Below, in pieces: positions 51,350-59,740 of a stretch of 64,000 bases of DNA; positions within the stretch are counted from its first letter, which is position 1, and each line of letters begins with the position of its first letter. The notes below the pieces were generated by a model. It saw nothing but the letters and a program-made list of their open reading frames with translations. It was not told where the DNA came from and did no database searches. Made by a program: the position numbers and the translations under genes. This stretch comes from Solimonas sp. SE-A11 (GTDB lineage: Bacteria; Pseudomonadota; Gammaproteobacteria; Nevskiales; Nevskiaceae): the NCBI RefSeq assembly GCF_030345715.1, contig NZ_JAUASX010000006.1, forward strand, positions 62,001 to 126,000, written 5' to 3'.

Positions 51350-51996
51350 ACGCCAGACATCAAGCCATCGAAACCGCCGGCATGCTGGCGCCGCAACTGG
51401 CGGACGGCGACCTGCTGTTCACGCGCCTGCGCAATCCTTTCGGACGACGCATCGCCGAGGCCTCGGCGAGCTGGACCTCGCATGTCGGGATTGCCTTCCG
51501 CGATCCGGCCACCGGCTGGCGCGTAGCGGAGAGCCGCATCCCCCTGTCGGGCTACAGCCCGCTCGCCGCCTTCCTGGCGCGCAGCGAGGATTGCGGGGTG
51601 GTGGTGCGCCGGCCGCGCGCGCCACTGCTGCCCGAGCAGCTTGCAGCCCTGCGCCGCGAGGCGGAAAGCCGCTTTGGCCTCTGGTACGACACCGGGTTCA
51701 AGTACGACCGGCCGCGGCGCGCGTTCTGCTCGAAGTTTGCCTACGACGTCTACCGAGAAGCCCTGGGCATCGAGATCGGGCGGCGGGAACGCTTCCGGGA
51801 GCTGCTGCTGCGTAACCCCGCGCCGCGGCTGGGCTTCTGGCGCTGGTGGTACTACGGGAGCATCCCTTGGAACCGCGTGACCGTGACACCCGCGAGCCAG
51901 CTGGAATCGCCGCTGCTGGTGGACGTCTACGATCGGCGCCGCGACTTGGGCGGGCCGAAGAAGGTCGAGATCATCTCCTCGCAGTACAGCGTGTAG
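51346..51996 (+). CDS. YebB/YiiX-like permuted papain-fold hydrolase
   Basis: A 216-residue protein with the catalytic pattern of the permuted NlpC/P60-related group: GDLLFTRLR, then His in TSHVGIAFRD, and Cys later in AFCSKFAYDVY, after FGLWYDTGFKYD. Likely an amidase or lipid/peptide hydrolase. The target is unknown. It overlaps the YiaAB-like gene by 4 bp, and its last about 70 bp overlap the end of the convergent tetR gene. Confidence 0.78.
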   Translation: MNARHQAIETAGMLAPQLADGDLLFTRLRNPFGRRIAEASASWTSHVGIAFRDPATGWRVAESRIPLSGYSPLAAFLARSEDCGVVVRRPRAPLLPEQLAALRREAESRFGLWYDTGFKYDRPRRAFCSKFAYDVYREALGIEIGRRERFRELLLRNPAPRLGFWRWWYYGSIPWNRVTVTPASQLESPLLVDVYDRRRDLGGPKKVEIISSQYSV

Positions 51997-52550
51997 TCGC
52001 TGCTGCGCCCGCCCCAGCTCAGCTTGCCGCTGACCGCCAGGGAGCAGATGCCATGGATGCCGCCCCAGAAGGTCGTGGCACGCATGCGCAAGGCGTCGGC
52101 CTTGAGCTTCGGCTCCAGCGCGCCCAGCGTCGTCTCCACCAACTCGAACAGGCGGCGGATGCGCGCATCCGCCGTGGGGCGCGGCTTCATCTCCTCCGGC
52201 AGCTGGTGCTCGAACAGCAGGCGCCAGCGGTTGGGGTTGCCGGTGGCGAATTCGATGTAGCCCCTCGCCATCGCACCAAGCCGTTCGCGAGGGTCGTCCA
52301 GCGCCTCGATGCGGTCGCGCAGCTGCAGGTAGATCGCGTCGGCGGTGCGCTCGTTGAGCGCGGCCAGCAGGTCGTCCTGGTTCTGGAACAGCAGGTAGAG
52401 GTTGCCCACGGTATAGCCGATGGCCTGCGCCACCTTACGCATGCTCAGCTCATCGATGCCTTCGCGGACCAGGATCAGCTCGGCCGCGGCGATGGCCATG
52501 TCGCGCTGCTGCTCGCGGGTGTGGAGGTTGCGTCGTCCCATGGGTGGCAT
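51927..52550 (-). CDS. TetR-family transcriptional regulator
   Basis: A 207-residue regulator. The N-terminal helix-turn-helix is clear: REQQRDMAIAAAELILVREGIDELSMRKVAQAIGYTVGNLYLLFQNQDDLL in family order. The ligand domain (about 60-200) includes YIEFATGNPNRWRLLFEH, which resembles TetR_C members. Start is ATG 52550 or ATG 52541; neither has a good ribosome-binding site. It converges on the pspA-like operon with a 70-bp tail overlap, and is divergent from the MFS/acyltransferase gene. Candidate regulator of either neighbour; the palindromes at 50162 and 50902 are possible sites. Confidence 0.88.
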   Translation of the reverse strand: MPPMGRRNLHTREQQRDMAIAAAELILVREGIDELSMRKVAQAIGYTVGNLYLLFQNQDDLLAALNERTADAIYLQLRDRIEALDDPRERLGAMARGYIEFATGNPNRWRLLFEHQLPEEMKPRPTADARIRRLFELVETTLGALEPKLKADALRMRATTFWGGIHGICSLAVSGKLSWGGRSSDYTLYCEEMISTFFGPPKSRRRS

Positions 52551-52668
52551 TGTGCGGGCGGAACTGATCGGCGTCCATTTACGGGCACACAGGCGGGTCC
52601 GGGTTGCTGCGCGACCACCACCCGGGCCGCTACACTGCCCGCCACAAGAACGACATAAAGGGAATCCC

Positions 52669-54552
52669 ATGAGCCAGGACAGCCAGTTCAGCCTGCTGCG
52701 GCAGCGCCGCTTCGGCCCGTTTTTCCTGACACAGGCGCTGGGCGCGTTCAACGACAACGTCTTCAAGAATGCCCTGGTGATCCTGGTGACCTTCGGCATC
52801 GCAGGTCTGGCTCAGGAGCAGATCAACTTCTACGTGAACCTGGCTGCGGTGCTGTTCATCCTGCCGTTCTTCCTGTTCTCGGCCACGGCCGGGCAGCTGG
52901 CGGAGAAGTACGAGAAATCCCGATTGATCCGCGGCATCAAGCTGCTGGAGATCGGCATCATGGCCTTAGGCGCGGTCGGCCTGTGGATCGGCAACGTCCC
53001 GCTACTGCTGGGCGTGCTGTTCCTGCTGGGCTTCCAGGCCGCGCTGTTCGGCCCGGTGAAGTACGCGATCCTGCCGCAGCACCTGCGCGAGGAGGAACTG
53101 GTGGGCGGCAACGCCTGGGTCGAGGCCGGCACCTTCCTGGCGATCCTGCTGGGTACGGTGCTGGGCGGCTGGCTGGTGGCCCAGCCCGGCGGCAGCCACT
53201 GGATCAGCGCGGTGGTCATTGCATTGGCACTGGCCGGCTACGCCGCCTGCCGCGCGATCCCGCCGGCCGCACCGGCTGCGCCGGAGCTGCGCATCAACTG
53301 GAACCCGCTGACCGAGACCCTGCGCAACCTGCGCTTCATGCGCACCAATCGCACGGTGTTCCTGTCGGTCATGGGTATCTCCTGGTTCTGGCTCTACGGC
53401 GCCGCCTTCCTGTCGCAGATGCCGACCTATGCCAGCCAGGTGCTGGGCGGCGATCCCTCCGTGGCCACGCTGCTGCTGACGCTGTTCTCCGTAGGTATAG
53501 GCGCCGGTTCCCTGCTCTGCGAGCGCCTGTCGGGCCACAAGGTGGAGATCGGCCTGGTGCCGCTGGGCTCCATCGGCCTGACCCTGTTCGGCATCGACCT
53601 GTACCTGGCGCATCCGGAGGCCGCCACCGTCAGCGGCCTCAGCGCCGGGGCCTTCCTGGAGCAGCCCGGAGCCTGGCGCGTGGTGGCCGACCTGGTGCTG
53701 ATCGGCGTCTTCGGCGGCTTCTACATCGTGCCGCTCTACGCCCTGATCCAGACCCGCTCGGAGCCCTCGCACCGCTCGCGCATCATCGCCGGCAACAACA
53801 TCCTCAACGCCTTGTTCATGGTCGTGGCCGGCGCCCTGGCCGTGGGCCTGTTCAAGGCCGGCCTGTCGATCCCGGAACTGCTGCTGGTGGTGGCGCTGAT
53901 GAACGCGGCAGTAGCCGTGTTCATCTACTCCCTGGTGCCCGAGTTCCTGATGCGCTTCATGGTCTGGCTGCTGACCCGCACGCTGTATCGCATCGACCAG
54001 CGCGGCATGGAGCACATCCCCGACGAGGGAGCGGCGGTGATCGTCTGCAACCACGTCAGCTTCGTCGACGCCCTGATCCTGGGTGGCAACATCCGCCGCC
54101 CGGTGCGCTTTGTGATGTACCACAAGATCTTCCGCATCCCGGTGCTGAATTTCATCTTCCGCACCGCCCGCGCCATCCCCATCGCGCCAGCCAAGGAAGA
54201 CGAGGCCCTGATGCACAAGGCCTTCGCGGAGATCGAGGCGGCCCTGGCGGCGGGCGACATCATCGGGATCTTCCCGGAGGGCGGCCTGACGCCGGACGGC
54301 GAGATCCAAGGCTTCCGCTCCGGCATCGAGCGCATCATCGAGCGCAGCCCGGTGCCGGTGATCCCCATGGCCCTGAGCGGCCTCTGGGAGAGCATGTGGT
54401 CGCGCCGCGACAGCCGCCTGCGGCGCATGCGCCTGCCGCGGCGCCTGCGGGCCCGCATCGGCATGAGCGCCGCCCCGGCGGTGCCGGCAGCGCAGGTTCG
54501 GGCTGAATCGCTGGAACAGACGGTGCGGGAGCTTCGCGGCAGCCATCCGTGA
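52669..54552 (+). CDS. Fused lysophospholipid transporter (LplT-like MFS) and PlsC-type acyltransferase
   Basis: A 627-residue fusion. Residues 1 to about 420 are a 12-helix MFS domain like LplT (FFLTQALGAFNDNVFKNALVIL, QAALFGPVKYAILPQ). Residues about 430-627 are a 1-acylglycerol-phosphate-type acyltransferase with the HX4D motif NHVSFVDA and FPEGGLTPDG. Such proteins import lysophospholipids and reacylate them, as the LplT/Aas pair of E. coli does, but the AMP-ligase part of Aas is absent. Start ATG 52669 has AAAGGGA upstream. Confidence 0.9.
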   Translation: MSQDSQFSLLRQRRFGPFFLTQALGAFNDNVFKNALVILVTFGIAGLAQEQINFYVNLAAVLFILPFFLFSATAGQLAEKYEKSRLIRGIKLLEIGIMALGAVGLWIGNVPLLLGVLFLLGFQAALFGPVKYAILPQHLREEELVGGNAWVEAGTFLAILLGTVLGGWLVAQPGGSHWISAVVIALALAGYAACRAIPPAAPAAPELRINWNPLTETLRNLRFMRTNRTVFLSVMGISWFWLYGAAFLSQMPTYASQVLGGDPSVATLLLTLFSVGIGAGSLLCERLSGHKVEIGLVPLGSIGLTLFGIDLYLAHPEAATVSGLSAGAFLEQPGAWRVVADLVLIGVFGGFYIVPLYALIQTRSEPSHRSRIIAGNNILNALFMVVAGALAVGLFKAGLSIPELLLVVALMNAAVAVFIYSLVPEFLMRFMVWLLTRTLYRIDQRGMEHIPDEGAAVIVCNHVSFVDALILGGNIRRPVRFVMYHKIFRIPVLNFIFRTARAIPIAPAKEDEALMHKAFAEIEAALAAGDIIGIFPEGGLTPDGEIQGFRSGIERIIERSPVPVIPMALSGLWESMWSRRDSRLRRMRLPRRLRARIGMSAAPAVPAAQVRAESLEQTVRELRGSHP

Positions 54553-54622
54553 CCGGATACCTTTACCCGTACGCCCCGGGCACCGGACAATATCCCGACG
54601 GGGATGTCGGTAGCCGGGGATC

Positions 54623-55462
54623 ATGGCGAAGATTGTCAGAAGGACGCGGGACGGGGCGGAAGAGATCGAGCTGGGTTCGTTCCAGCTGACGATCGGCCGC
54701 CGTCCCGACAGCAACGTCGTCATCGACAACGCCTATACGGCGCTGCAGCATGCCGTGGTGGGCTTTGCCGACGGCCGCCACTACATCGAGGACCTCAAGA
54801 CCACCCATGGTACGCGCGTCAACGGCGCGGCCGTGCGGCAGGCGCCGCTGCGCCATGGCGACATCATCCTGATCGGCCTGCAGCGTCTGGAGTTCATCGA
54901 CCCTCCGGTGGCCCGGACCCCGCCACCGGCACCACTGCGCCGGCCAGCCGTCGCTCCGGCCCCGGTGATCGCGGCCCCCCAGCCGTCGACACCGTCGGGC
55001 CCCTTCGACCTGCCGCTGCTGACCTCGCTACCGGACGCTCCCGCGGAGCGGCTCCAGCCCGCCGACCCGGCCCCCGGCGGACTGCTGGACCAGCTGGTCG
55101 GCTCGATCCGCTCGCACCGCGAGCGCGAGCAGCAGGAGCGCGAGGACGCCCAGGCACGCCTGCGCGGCGAGTGGAACCAGGCCGTGGCCTATGCCGAGCA
55201 GCTCCGGCTAAAAGTGGACGGCGATCCGCGCGTGCATTATTTCGCCATCTCGCGGCGCAACAACGACATCATCATCCGCTCCCAGCGCGCGGCCGACCTG
55301 CCGGTGACCTTCACCCAGTTGTCGATGGATCACCCCGAGGACAAGGGCCATGCGCTGACCGGCATCTGGCTGCGCCGCACCGGCCAGGCCGATCGCTGCT
55401 ATCCCACCGCCAAGGATGCAGTGTCCGAACTGGTCCGGGAACTGGCCTACCTGATCGCGTGA
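54623..55462 (+). CDS. FHA-domain protein, paralogue 1
   Basis: A 279-residue protein. The N-terminal FHA domain (about 1-95) shows FQLTIGRRPDSNVVID, ALQHAVVGF and TTHGTRVNG, with the phosphothreonine-binding Arg and the His of the QH pair. A Pro/Ala-rich linker follows. The C-terminal domain (about 150-279) has HREREQQ, then VHYFAISRRNNDIIIRS and TGIWLRRTGQADRCY, and is shared with the next gene. It probably reads Ser/Thr phosphorylation, perhaps by the kinase at 12423-13565. No kinase gene is adjacent. Confidence 0.85.
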   Translation: MAKIVRRTRDGAEEIELGSFQLTIGRRPDSNVVIDNAYTALQHAVVGFADGRHYIEDLKTTHGTRVNGAAVRQAPLRHGDIILIGLQRLEFIDPPVARTPPPAPLRRPAVAPAPVIAAPQPSTPSGPFDLPLLTSLPDAPAERLQPADPAPGGLLDQLVGSIRSHREREQQEREDAQARLRGEWNQAVAYAEQLRLKVDGDPRVHYFAISRRNNDIIIRSQRAADLPVTFTQLSMDHPEDKGHALTGIWLRRTGQADRCYPTAKDAVSELVRELAYLIA

Positions 55463-55708
55463 AACCCATTCCACAGGCGTCAGAAGCTGACCAATTTTGT
55501 CAGCGGCGCCCGCCTCCCGCCCCGTTTGCCCCGGGGAAGCGGGAGGCGCGAATCTTGCAGACGGGGCTGATGACGAATCTGGCTTGCCGAAGAGCCGGGA
55601 AGCCGGCCCATATCGGGGGATGGGCGGCTCCATCCATTGCATGTGTCCCCGCGCCTGCCGACAATGTCACAAAGAGGATTCGCTCTCGCTTCAGGACTCA
55701 GGACTGAG
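55463..55708. promoter_or_regulatory. Spacer between the two FHA genes
   Basis: A 246-bp gap with no gene. It holds an inverted repeat CGCCTCCCGC (55509-55518) and GCGGGAGGCG (55539-55548), which can form a hairpin and may end the first transcript. A clear promoter for the second gene was not recognised. Confidence 0.4.
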
Positions 55709-56758
55709 ATGGCCAAGATCATCCGCAAGTCAGGGGCCGCGACCGAGGAATGGCCCCTGGGCCAGACCTCGCTGTCGATCGGTCGCCGGCCGGATAACCA
55801 CATCGTTCTGCCCGACACCTTCGCGTCGGGCCGGCATGCCATGATCGGCTATGTCAACGGCCGTTATTTCGTCGAAGACCTCAAGAGTAGCAACGGCACG
55901 ATCCTCAACGGGCAGCGCATCAGCCGCGCGCCGCTGAAGAACGGCGATGTCATCTACATCGGCGCGCAGCGCCTGGAATTCCACGACCAGGCGGCCGCCG
56001 CATCGGCCGCCGCCAGCGCTGACACGATGGCGACCACCATCATGCGGGCCCCGGTGCCCCAGTTGCCGCCAGCCGATGCGACCATGCCGCTGACCGGCGT
56101 CTCGGCCATACCGGCTCCGCCGCGGCCCTCGGCGGCCGCCGAGCCGGGCACCGAACCAGTGCTCATTCCAGCCCTCAGCGCCATCCTGGCACCGCCGCCG
56201 CCTCCCCCCCCGCCGCCTGCGCCGCCTCCGGTGGTCGCAGCACCGCCCCCCAAGCCGGCGCCGCCACCCGCGGCCAGTCTGCCGTCGTCGCCGATCGCCG
56301 GCTTCAACTTCATCCTGCCGGACCTCGACGCGCCCAAGGCTGCCTCTGAACTGGCGCCGCCGCCGAGCGTGGATGACCCACTGGAGGGCATGGCCCGCTC
56401 GATCCGCGCACACCGCGAACGCGAGCAGCAGGGCAAGCAGGAGTCCGAAGCCAAGCTGCGCGCGGAGTGGGAAAAAATCGTGGGCTACTGCGAGAAGCTG
56501 CAGGTCAAGCTCAAGGACGACTCGCGCATCCGCTACTTCAACATCTCGCGCCGCAGCGGCGAGATCACGATCCGTGTACAGCCCGACCCGAAGCTGCCGC
56601 AACAGTTCATCACGCTGAGCCAGGAGCACCCGGACCACAAGACCGGCGTGGTCTCCGGCATCTGGCTGCGCATCACCGGCATGCCGGACCGCTGCCACAC
56701 CAGTGCCGACTCGGCCATCGCCGAATTGGCGCGCACGGTGGCCTTCCTGTTCGTCTGA
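55709..56758 (+). CDS. FHA-domain protein, paralogue 2, with proline-rich linker
   Basis: A 349-residue protein with the same architecture: FHA domain (about 1-95; LSIGRRPDNHIVLPD, SGRHAMIGY, SSNGTILNG), a long Pro-rich linker (about 125-210, including runs of eight or more Pro), and the same C-terminal domain (HREREQQGKQE, IRYFNISRRSGEITIRV, SGIWLRITGMPDRCH). Start ATG 55709 matches paralogue 1. The conserved C-terminal domain with basic strand SRR and invariant DRC is not one I recognise. Confidence 0.85.
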   Translation: MAKIIRKSGAATEEWPLGQTSLSIGRRPDNHIVLPDTFASGRHAMIGYVNGRYFVEDLKSSNGTILNGQRISRAPLKNGDVIYIGAQRLEFHDQAAAASAAASADTMATTIMRAPVPQLPPADATMPLTGVSAIPAPPRPSAAAEPGTEPVLIPALSAILAPPPPPPPPPAPPPVVAAPPPKPAPPPAASLPSSPIAGFNFILPDLDAPKAASELAPPPSVDDPLEGMARSIRAHREREQQGKQESEAKLRAEWEKIVGYCEKLQVKLKDDSRIRYFNISRRSGEITIRVQPDPKLPQQFITLSQEHPDHKTGVVSGIWLRITGMPDRCHTSADSAIAELARTVAFLFV

Positions 56759-56770
56759 ACATGGGCTGCA

Positions 56771-56804
56771 ACGAAAAACGGCGCCCTCGGGCGCCGTTTT
56801 TCGT
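56771..56804. terminator. Perfect bidirectional terminator
   Basis: A 15-bp perfect stem (56771-56785 with 56790-56804) with a CTCG loop. It carries T-rich sequence on the 3' side in both directions (GTTTTTCGT; ACGAAAAAC). It ends the FHA gene and the convergent moxR gene. Confidence 0.88.
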
Positions 56805-56819
56805 TGTGCCAGAAGGGCC

Positions 56820-57659
56820 TCAGTTGCGGCGCGCCATGAAGGCGACGCGTTCGAACAGATGCACATCTGCTTCGTTCTTCAGCAGTGCGCCGTAGAGCGG
56901 CGGCAGCGACTTCTTGGTGGAGGCGTCGTGCAGCACGGCCGGATCGATGTCCTCGGCCAGCAGCAGCTTGAGCCAGTCCAGCAGCTCCGAGGTCGAGGGC
57001 TTCTTCTTCAGGCCGGGGATGTCGCGCAGGCCGAAAAACACCTCCATGGCTTCCTTGATCAGGTGCTTCTTCAGCCCCGGGAAGTGGACGTCGACGATCT
57101 GCTGCATCGTCTCCTTGTCCGGGAAGCGGATGTAGTGGAAGAAGCAGCGGCGCAGGAAGGCGTCCGGCAGTTCCTTCTCGTTGTTGGAGGTGATGATGAT
57201 GATCGGGCGGTTCTTCGCCTTGATGTTCTCGCGCGTCTCGTGGACGTAGAACTCCATCTGGTCGAGTTCGCGCAGCAGGTCGTTGGGGAACTCGATGTCG
57301 GCCTTGTCGATCTCGTCGATCAGCAGCACCGGCGCCACCTCGCTGTCGAAGGCCTCCCAGAGCTTGCCCCTGATGATGTAGTTGCGGATGTCCTTGACCG
57401 ACTCCTGGCCGAGCTGCGAGTCGCGCAGGCGCGACACCGCGTCGTACTCGTAGAGGCCGTGCTGTGCCTTGGTGGTGGACTTGATCGCCCAGTCGATGAA
57501 GGGCCGGCCGAGCGCCGCGGAGATCTCGCGCGCCAGCTGCGTCTTGCCGGTGCCAGGCTCGCCCTTGACCAGCAGCGGGCGCTGCAGCGTCACGGCGGCG
57601 TTGACGGCCATCATCAGGTCGTTGGTGGCAACGTAGGTATCGGTACCCTGAAAGCGCAC
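56820..57659 (-). CDS. MoxR-type AAA+ ATPase
   Basis: A 279-residue ATPase. Seen: GTDTYVATNDLMMAVNAA at the N-terminus, Walker A KGEPGTGKTQLA, LYEYDAVSRLRDSQ, Walker B LLIDEIDKAD, sensor 1 ITSNNEKELPDAFLRRCFF. MoxR proteins act as chaperones, usually beside VWA-domain genes; no VWA gene is seen here, and the neighbours upstream are TPM-domain proteins and LemA. Start GTG 57659 has AGGA seven bases upstream and fits the family's beginning. Confidence 0.9.
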   Translation of the reverse strand: MRFQGTDTYVATNDLMMAVNAAVTLQRPLLVKGEPGTGKTQLAREISAALGRPFIDWAIKSTTKAQHGLYEYDAVSRLRDSQLGQESVKDIRNYIIRGKLWEAFDSEVAPVLLIDEIDKADIEFPNDLLRELDQMEFYVHETRENIKAKNRPIIIITSNNEKELPDAFLRRCFFHYIRFPDKETMQQIVDVHFPGLKKHLIKEAMEVFFGLRDIPGLKKKPSTSELLDWLKLLLAEDIDPAVLHDASTKKSLPPLYGALLKNEADVHLFERVAFMARRN

Positions 57660-57694
57660 GGGGCGGTCCTCGAAAAGTGCGTAAGAGCCGCAGT

Positions 57695-58198
57695 TTAAAG
57701 GATGGCGGGGCGGTCCGGCAGTTCGTTGCCGGCGTCCACCGGGTGGACGGGCGGGTAGCGCGCCAACACCGCGGCCACGGCCTCCACGCCCGCCACCGCT
57801 CCTGCCTGGAAGCGGCCCGCCCGGAAATGCTCTTCCATGATCCGGCAGCAGGCCTCCCATTCGGCCGCTGGCACCCTCCCGCGGCCCACGCCACGGTCGG
57901 CGACGATCTCCACGTCATGGTCGGCCAGCAGCAGGTAGATCAGCACGCCATTGTTGTGCTCGGTGTCCCAGACGCCGAGCCGGGCGAAGGCCAGTTCAGC
58001 GCAGTGCCGTGGCTGCAGGCCTCGCCACAGCGCCTGCGGCGCCAGGGCCGTTTCCACGGCAAAGCGGATTTCGCCCGGGTGTCTCGACTCGGCCGCACGC
58101 ACGGTGGCCTCGATCGCCGCCAGCACGGCCGGCGGAAAGCGGCGGCGCAGGGTCCAGGGCCCGGTGGTGAGGTGTCGGAACAGGCGCTTGAAGTCCAT
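57695..58198 (-). CDS. TPM-domain protein, small (cytoplasmic-type)
   Basis: A 167-residue protein opening MDFKRLFRHLTTGPWTLRRRFP, then a TPM fold (ELAFARLGVWDTEHNNGVLIYLLLADHDVEIVADRGV in family order). No signal peptide. Start chosen: ATG 58198, matching the family start, rather than the GTG at 58204 that overlaps the preceding stop. It follows the larger TPM gene without a gap. The role of such proteins is not established. Confidence 0.85.
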   Translation of the reverse strand: MDFKRLFRHLTTGPWTLRRRFPPAVLAAIEATVRAAESRHPGEIRFAVETALAPQALWRGLQPRHCAELAFARLGVWDTEHNNGVLIYLLLADHDVEIVADRGVGRGRVPAAEWEACCRIMEEHFRAGRFQAGAVAGVEAVAAVLARYPPVHPVDAGNELPDRPAIL

Positions 58199-58200
58199 CG

Positions 58201-59046
58201 TCACCAGCTCCCGGAGGCGCCGCCGCCCCCGAATCCACCGCCACCGCCGCCGAAGCCACCGCCGCCCCAGCTACGGCCCGAGCCATGGGAGCTCCAGCCG
58301 CCCCATCCGCCGGAGCCGTTGCCCCAGCCGCCGCCTCTGCCCGCATCCATGAACAGCGCCATCAGGAAGGCCAGCACGGCGGCCCCCAGCGCATAGGCCA
58401 GTACGCCGATCAGCAGCATCACCGCGAAGTAGCTGATGGCGCCCGCCGCCAGGCCTCCGAAGAAGCGTCCGAGGATCGAGCGCAGGAACATCGTCACCGC
58501 CAGCAGAACGAAGGCCACGATCCCGAGCAGATCTCCGGATGGGCCTTGCGCGCTGCGCCGCGCCGGCAGGTTCTCGCCGCGGACCAACCCCAGGATGCTG
58601 TCGACCCCCGCGTCGATGCCGCCGGCGAAGTCGCCGCCGCGAAAGCGCGGCAGCATCACCTCTTCGATCACGCGCTTGGCGATGGCATCCGGAATCGCGC
58701 CCTCCAGGCCATAGCCGACCTCGATGCGCAGCTTGCGGTCGTCCTTGGCCACCAGCAGCAGCACGCCATCGTCCTGCTCCTTGCGTCCGATCTTCCAGGC
58801 CTCGGCCACGCGGATCGAATACTGCTCGATGGTCTCCGGCTGCGTGGTTGGCACCAGCAGCACCGCCACCTGGCTGCCACGCTCGCGCTCGAAGTCGGCC
58901 AGCTTGCGCTCCAGGCCCTGGCGCTCGCCGGAGCCGAGCGTACCGGTGAGATCGGTGACGCGTGTGCGCAACTCCGGCACGGCGACCTCGGCGGCCACGG
59001 TGAACGCGGCCAGCAGCGCCAGAACGGCCAGCAGGCGGGTGATCAC
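58201..59046 (-). CDS. TPM-domain membrane protein, YgcG-like, glycine-rich tail
   Basis: A 281-residue exported protein. Signal sequence (about 1-18), TPM domain (about 25-145, RVTDLTGTLGSGERQGLERKL, VLLVPTTQPETIEQYSIRVAEAWKIG), two membrane helices (about 170-185 and 205-235), and a Gly/Ser/Trp-rich tail with GGGG runs. Start is GTG 59046. It lies between lemA and the smaller TPM gene, a known gene order. Confidence 0.88.
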   Translation of the reverse strand: MITRLLAVLALLAAFTVAAEVAVPELRTRVTDLTGTLGSGERQGLERKLADFERERGSQVAVLLVPTTQPETIEQYSIRVAEAWKIGRKEQDDGVLLLVAKDDRKLRIEVGYGLEGAIPDAIAKRVIEEVMLPRFRGGDFAGGIDAGVDSILGLVRGENLPARRSAQGPSGDLLGIVAFVLLAVTMFLRSILGRFFGGLAAGAISYFAVMLLIGVLAYALGAAVLAFLMALFMDAGRGGGWGNGSGGWGGWSSHGSGRSWGGGGFGGGGGGFGGGGASGSW

Positions 59047-59057
59047 GGCCCCGTCCG

Positions 59058-59648
59058 CTACTTGCCGAAATCGACCTTGGGCGGTTCGGCGATGGCCTTC
59101 TCGTTCTCCACCGTGAAGCTCGGCTTGACCTTGGCACCGGTCGCCATGGCGGTGAGGTTGCTGGGGAAGGAGCGCACCGTGGTGTTGTAGGCCTGCACCG
59201 ATTCGATGTAGCGATTGCGCGCCACGGTGATGCGGTTCTCGGTGCCCTCGAGCTGCGCCTGCAGGTCGCGGAACAAAGTGTCCGACTTCAGCTGCGGATA
59301 GTTCTCGGACACCACCAGCAGGCGCGACAGCGCGGACGTCAGCTCGCCCTGCGCGCTGGCGAACTGCTTGAGCGCCACCTCGTCCTCGAAGCTGGCAGCA
59401 TTGATGTTGACCGAGCCGACGCGGGCGCGGGCCTCGGTCACCTGCACCAGCACGTCCTGCTCCTGCTGGGCATAGCCCTTGACCGTCGCCACGAGGTTGG
59501 GCACCAGGTCGGCGCGGCGCTGGTACTGGTTCAGCACCTCGGCCCAGGAGGCCTTGATGGATTCATCCTGGCCCTGCAGGGTGTTGTAGCCGCAGCCGCT
59601 CAGCAGCATCGCCAGGCCCAGCAGGCCAGCTTGGATCAGACGAGTCAT
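59058..59648 (-). CDS. LemA-family lipoprotein
   Basis: A 196-residue LemA protein with a lipobox LLSGC (Cys19), then YNTLQGQDESIKASWAEVLNQYQRRADLVPNL in family order and long helices; NPNxR-type features include YIESVQAYNTTVRSFPSN. LemA, the large TPM protein and the small TPM protein form one operon (gaps under 15 bp) and appear together widely in bacteria. Start ATG 59648. Confidence 0.93.
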   Translation of the reverse strand: MTRLIQAGLLGLAMLLSGCGYNTLQGQDESIKASWAEVLNQYQRRADLVPNLVATVKGYAQQEQDVLVQVTEARARVGSVNINAASFEDEVALKQFASAQGELTSALSRLLVVSENYPQLKSDTLFRDLQAQLEGTENRITVARNRYIESVQAYNTTVRSFPSNLTAMATGAKVKPSFTVENEKAIAEPPKVDFGK

Positions 59649-59740
59649 CGAAGGCGCTCCATGAAGATCGGTATGCCTAACATGGAGGGGATGGGCCGGC
59701 GAATCAAGCGCCGTGACCCGGCGGCAACGGCACGCGGCCC

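Noticed and set aside
56190-56275. Simple-sequence C-rich repeat as a phase-variable tract
   Set aside because: It encodes the proline linker of the FHA protein; the tract is interrupted and mixed in codon use, so slippage is not strongly indicated.
58201-58330. Tandem repeat or CRISPR-like structure from GGNGGN runs
   Set aside because: It is the glycine-rich C-terminal tail of the TPM-domain protein read through codon repetition.
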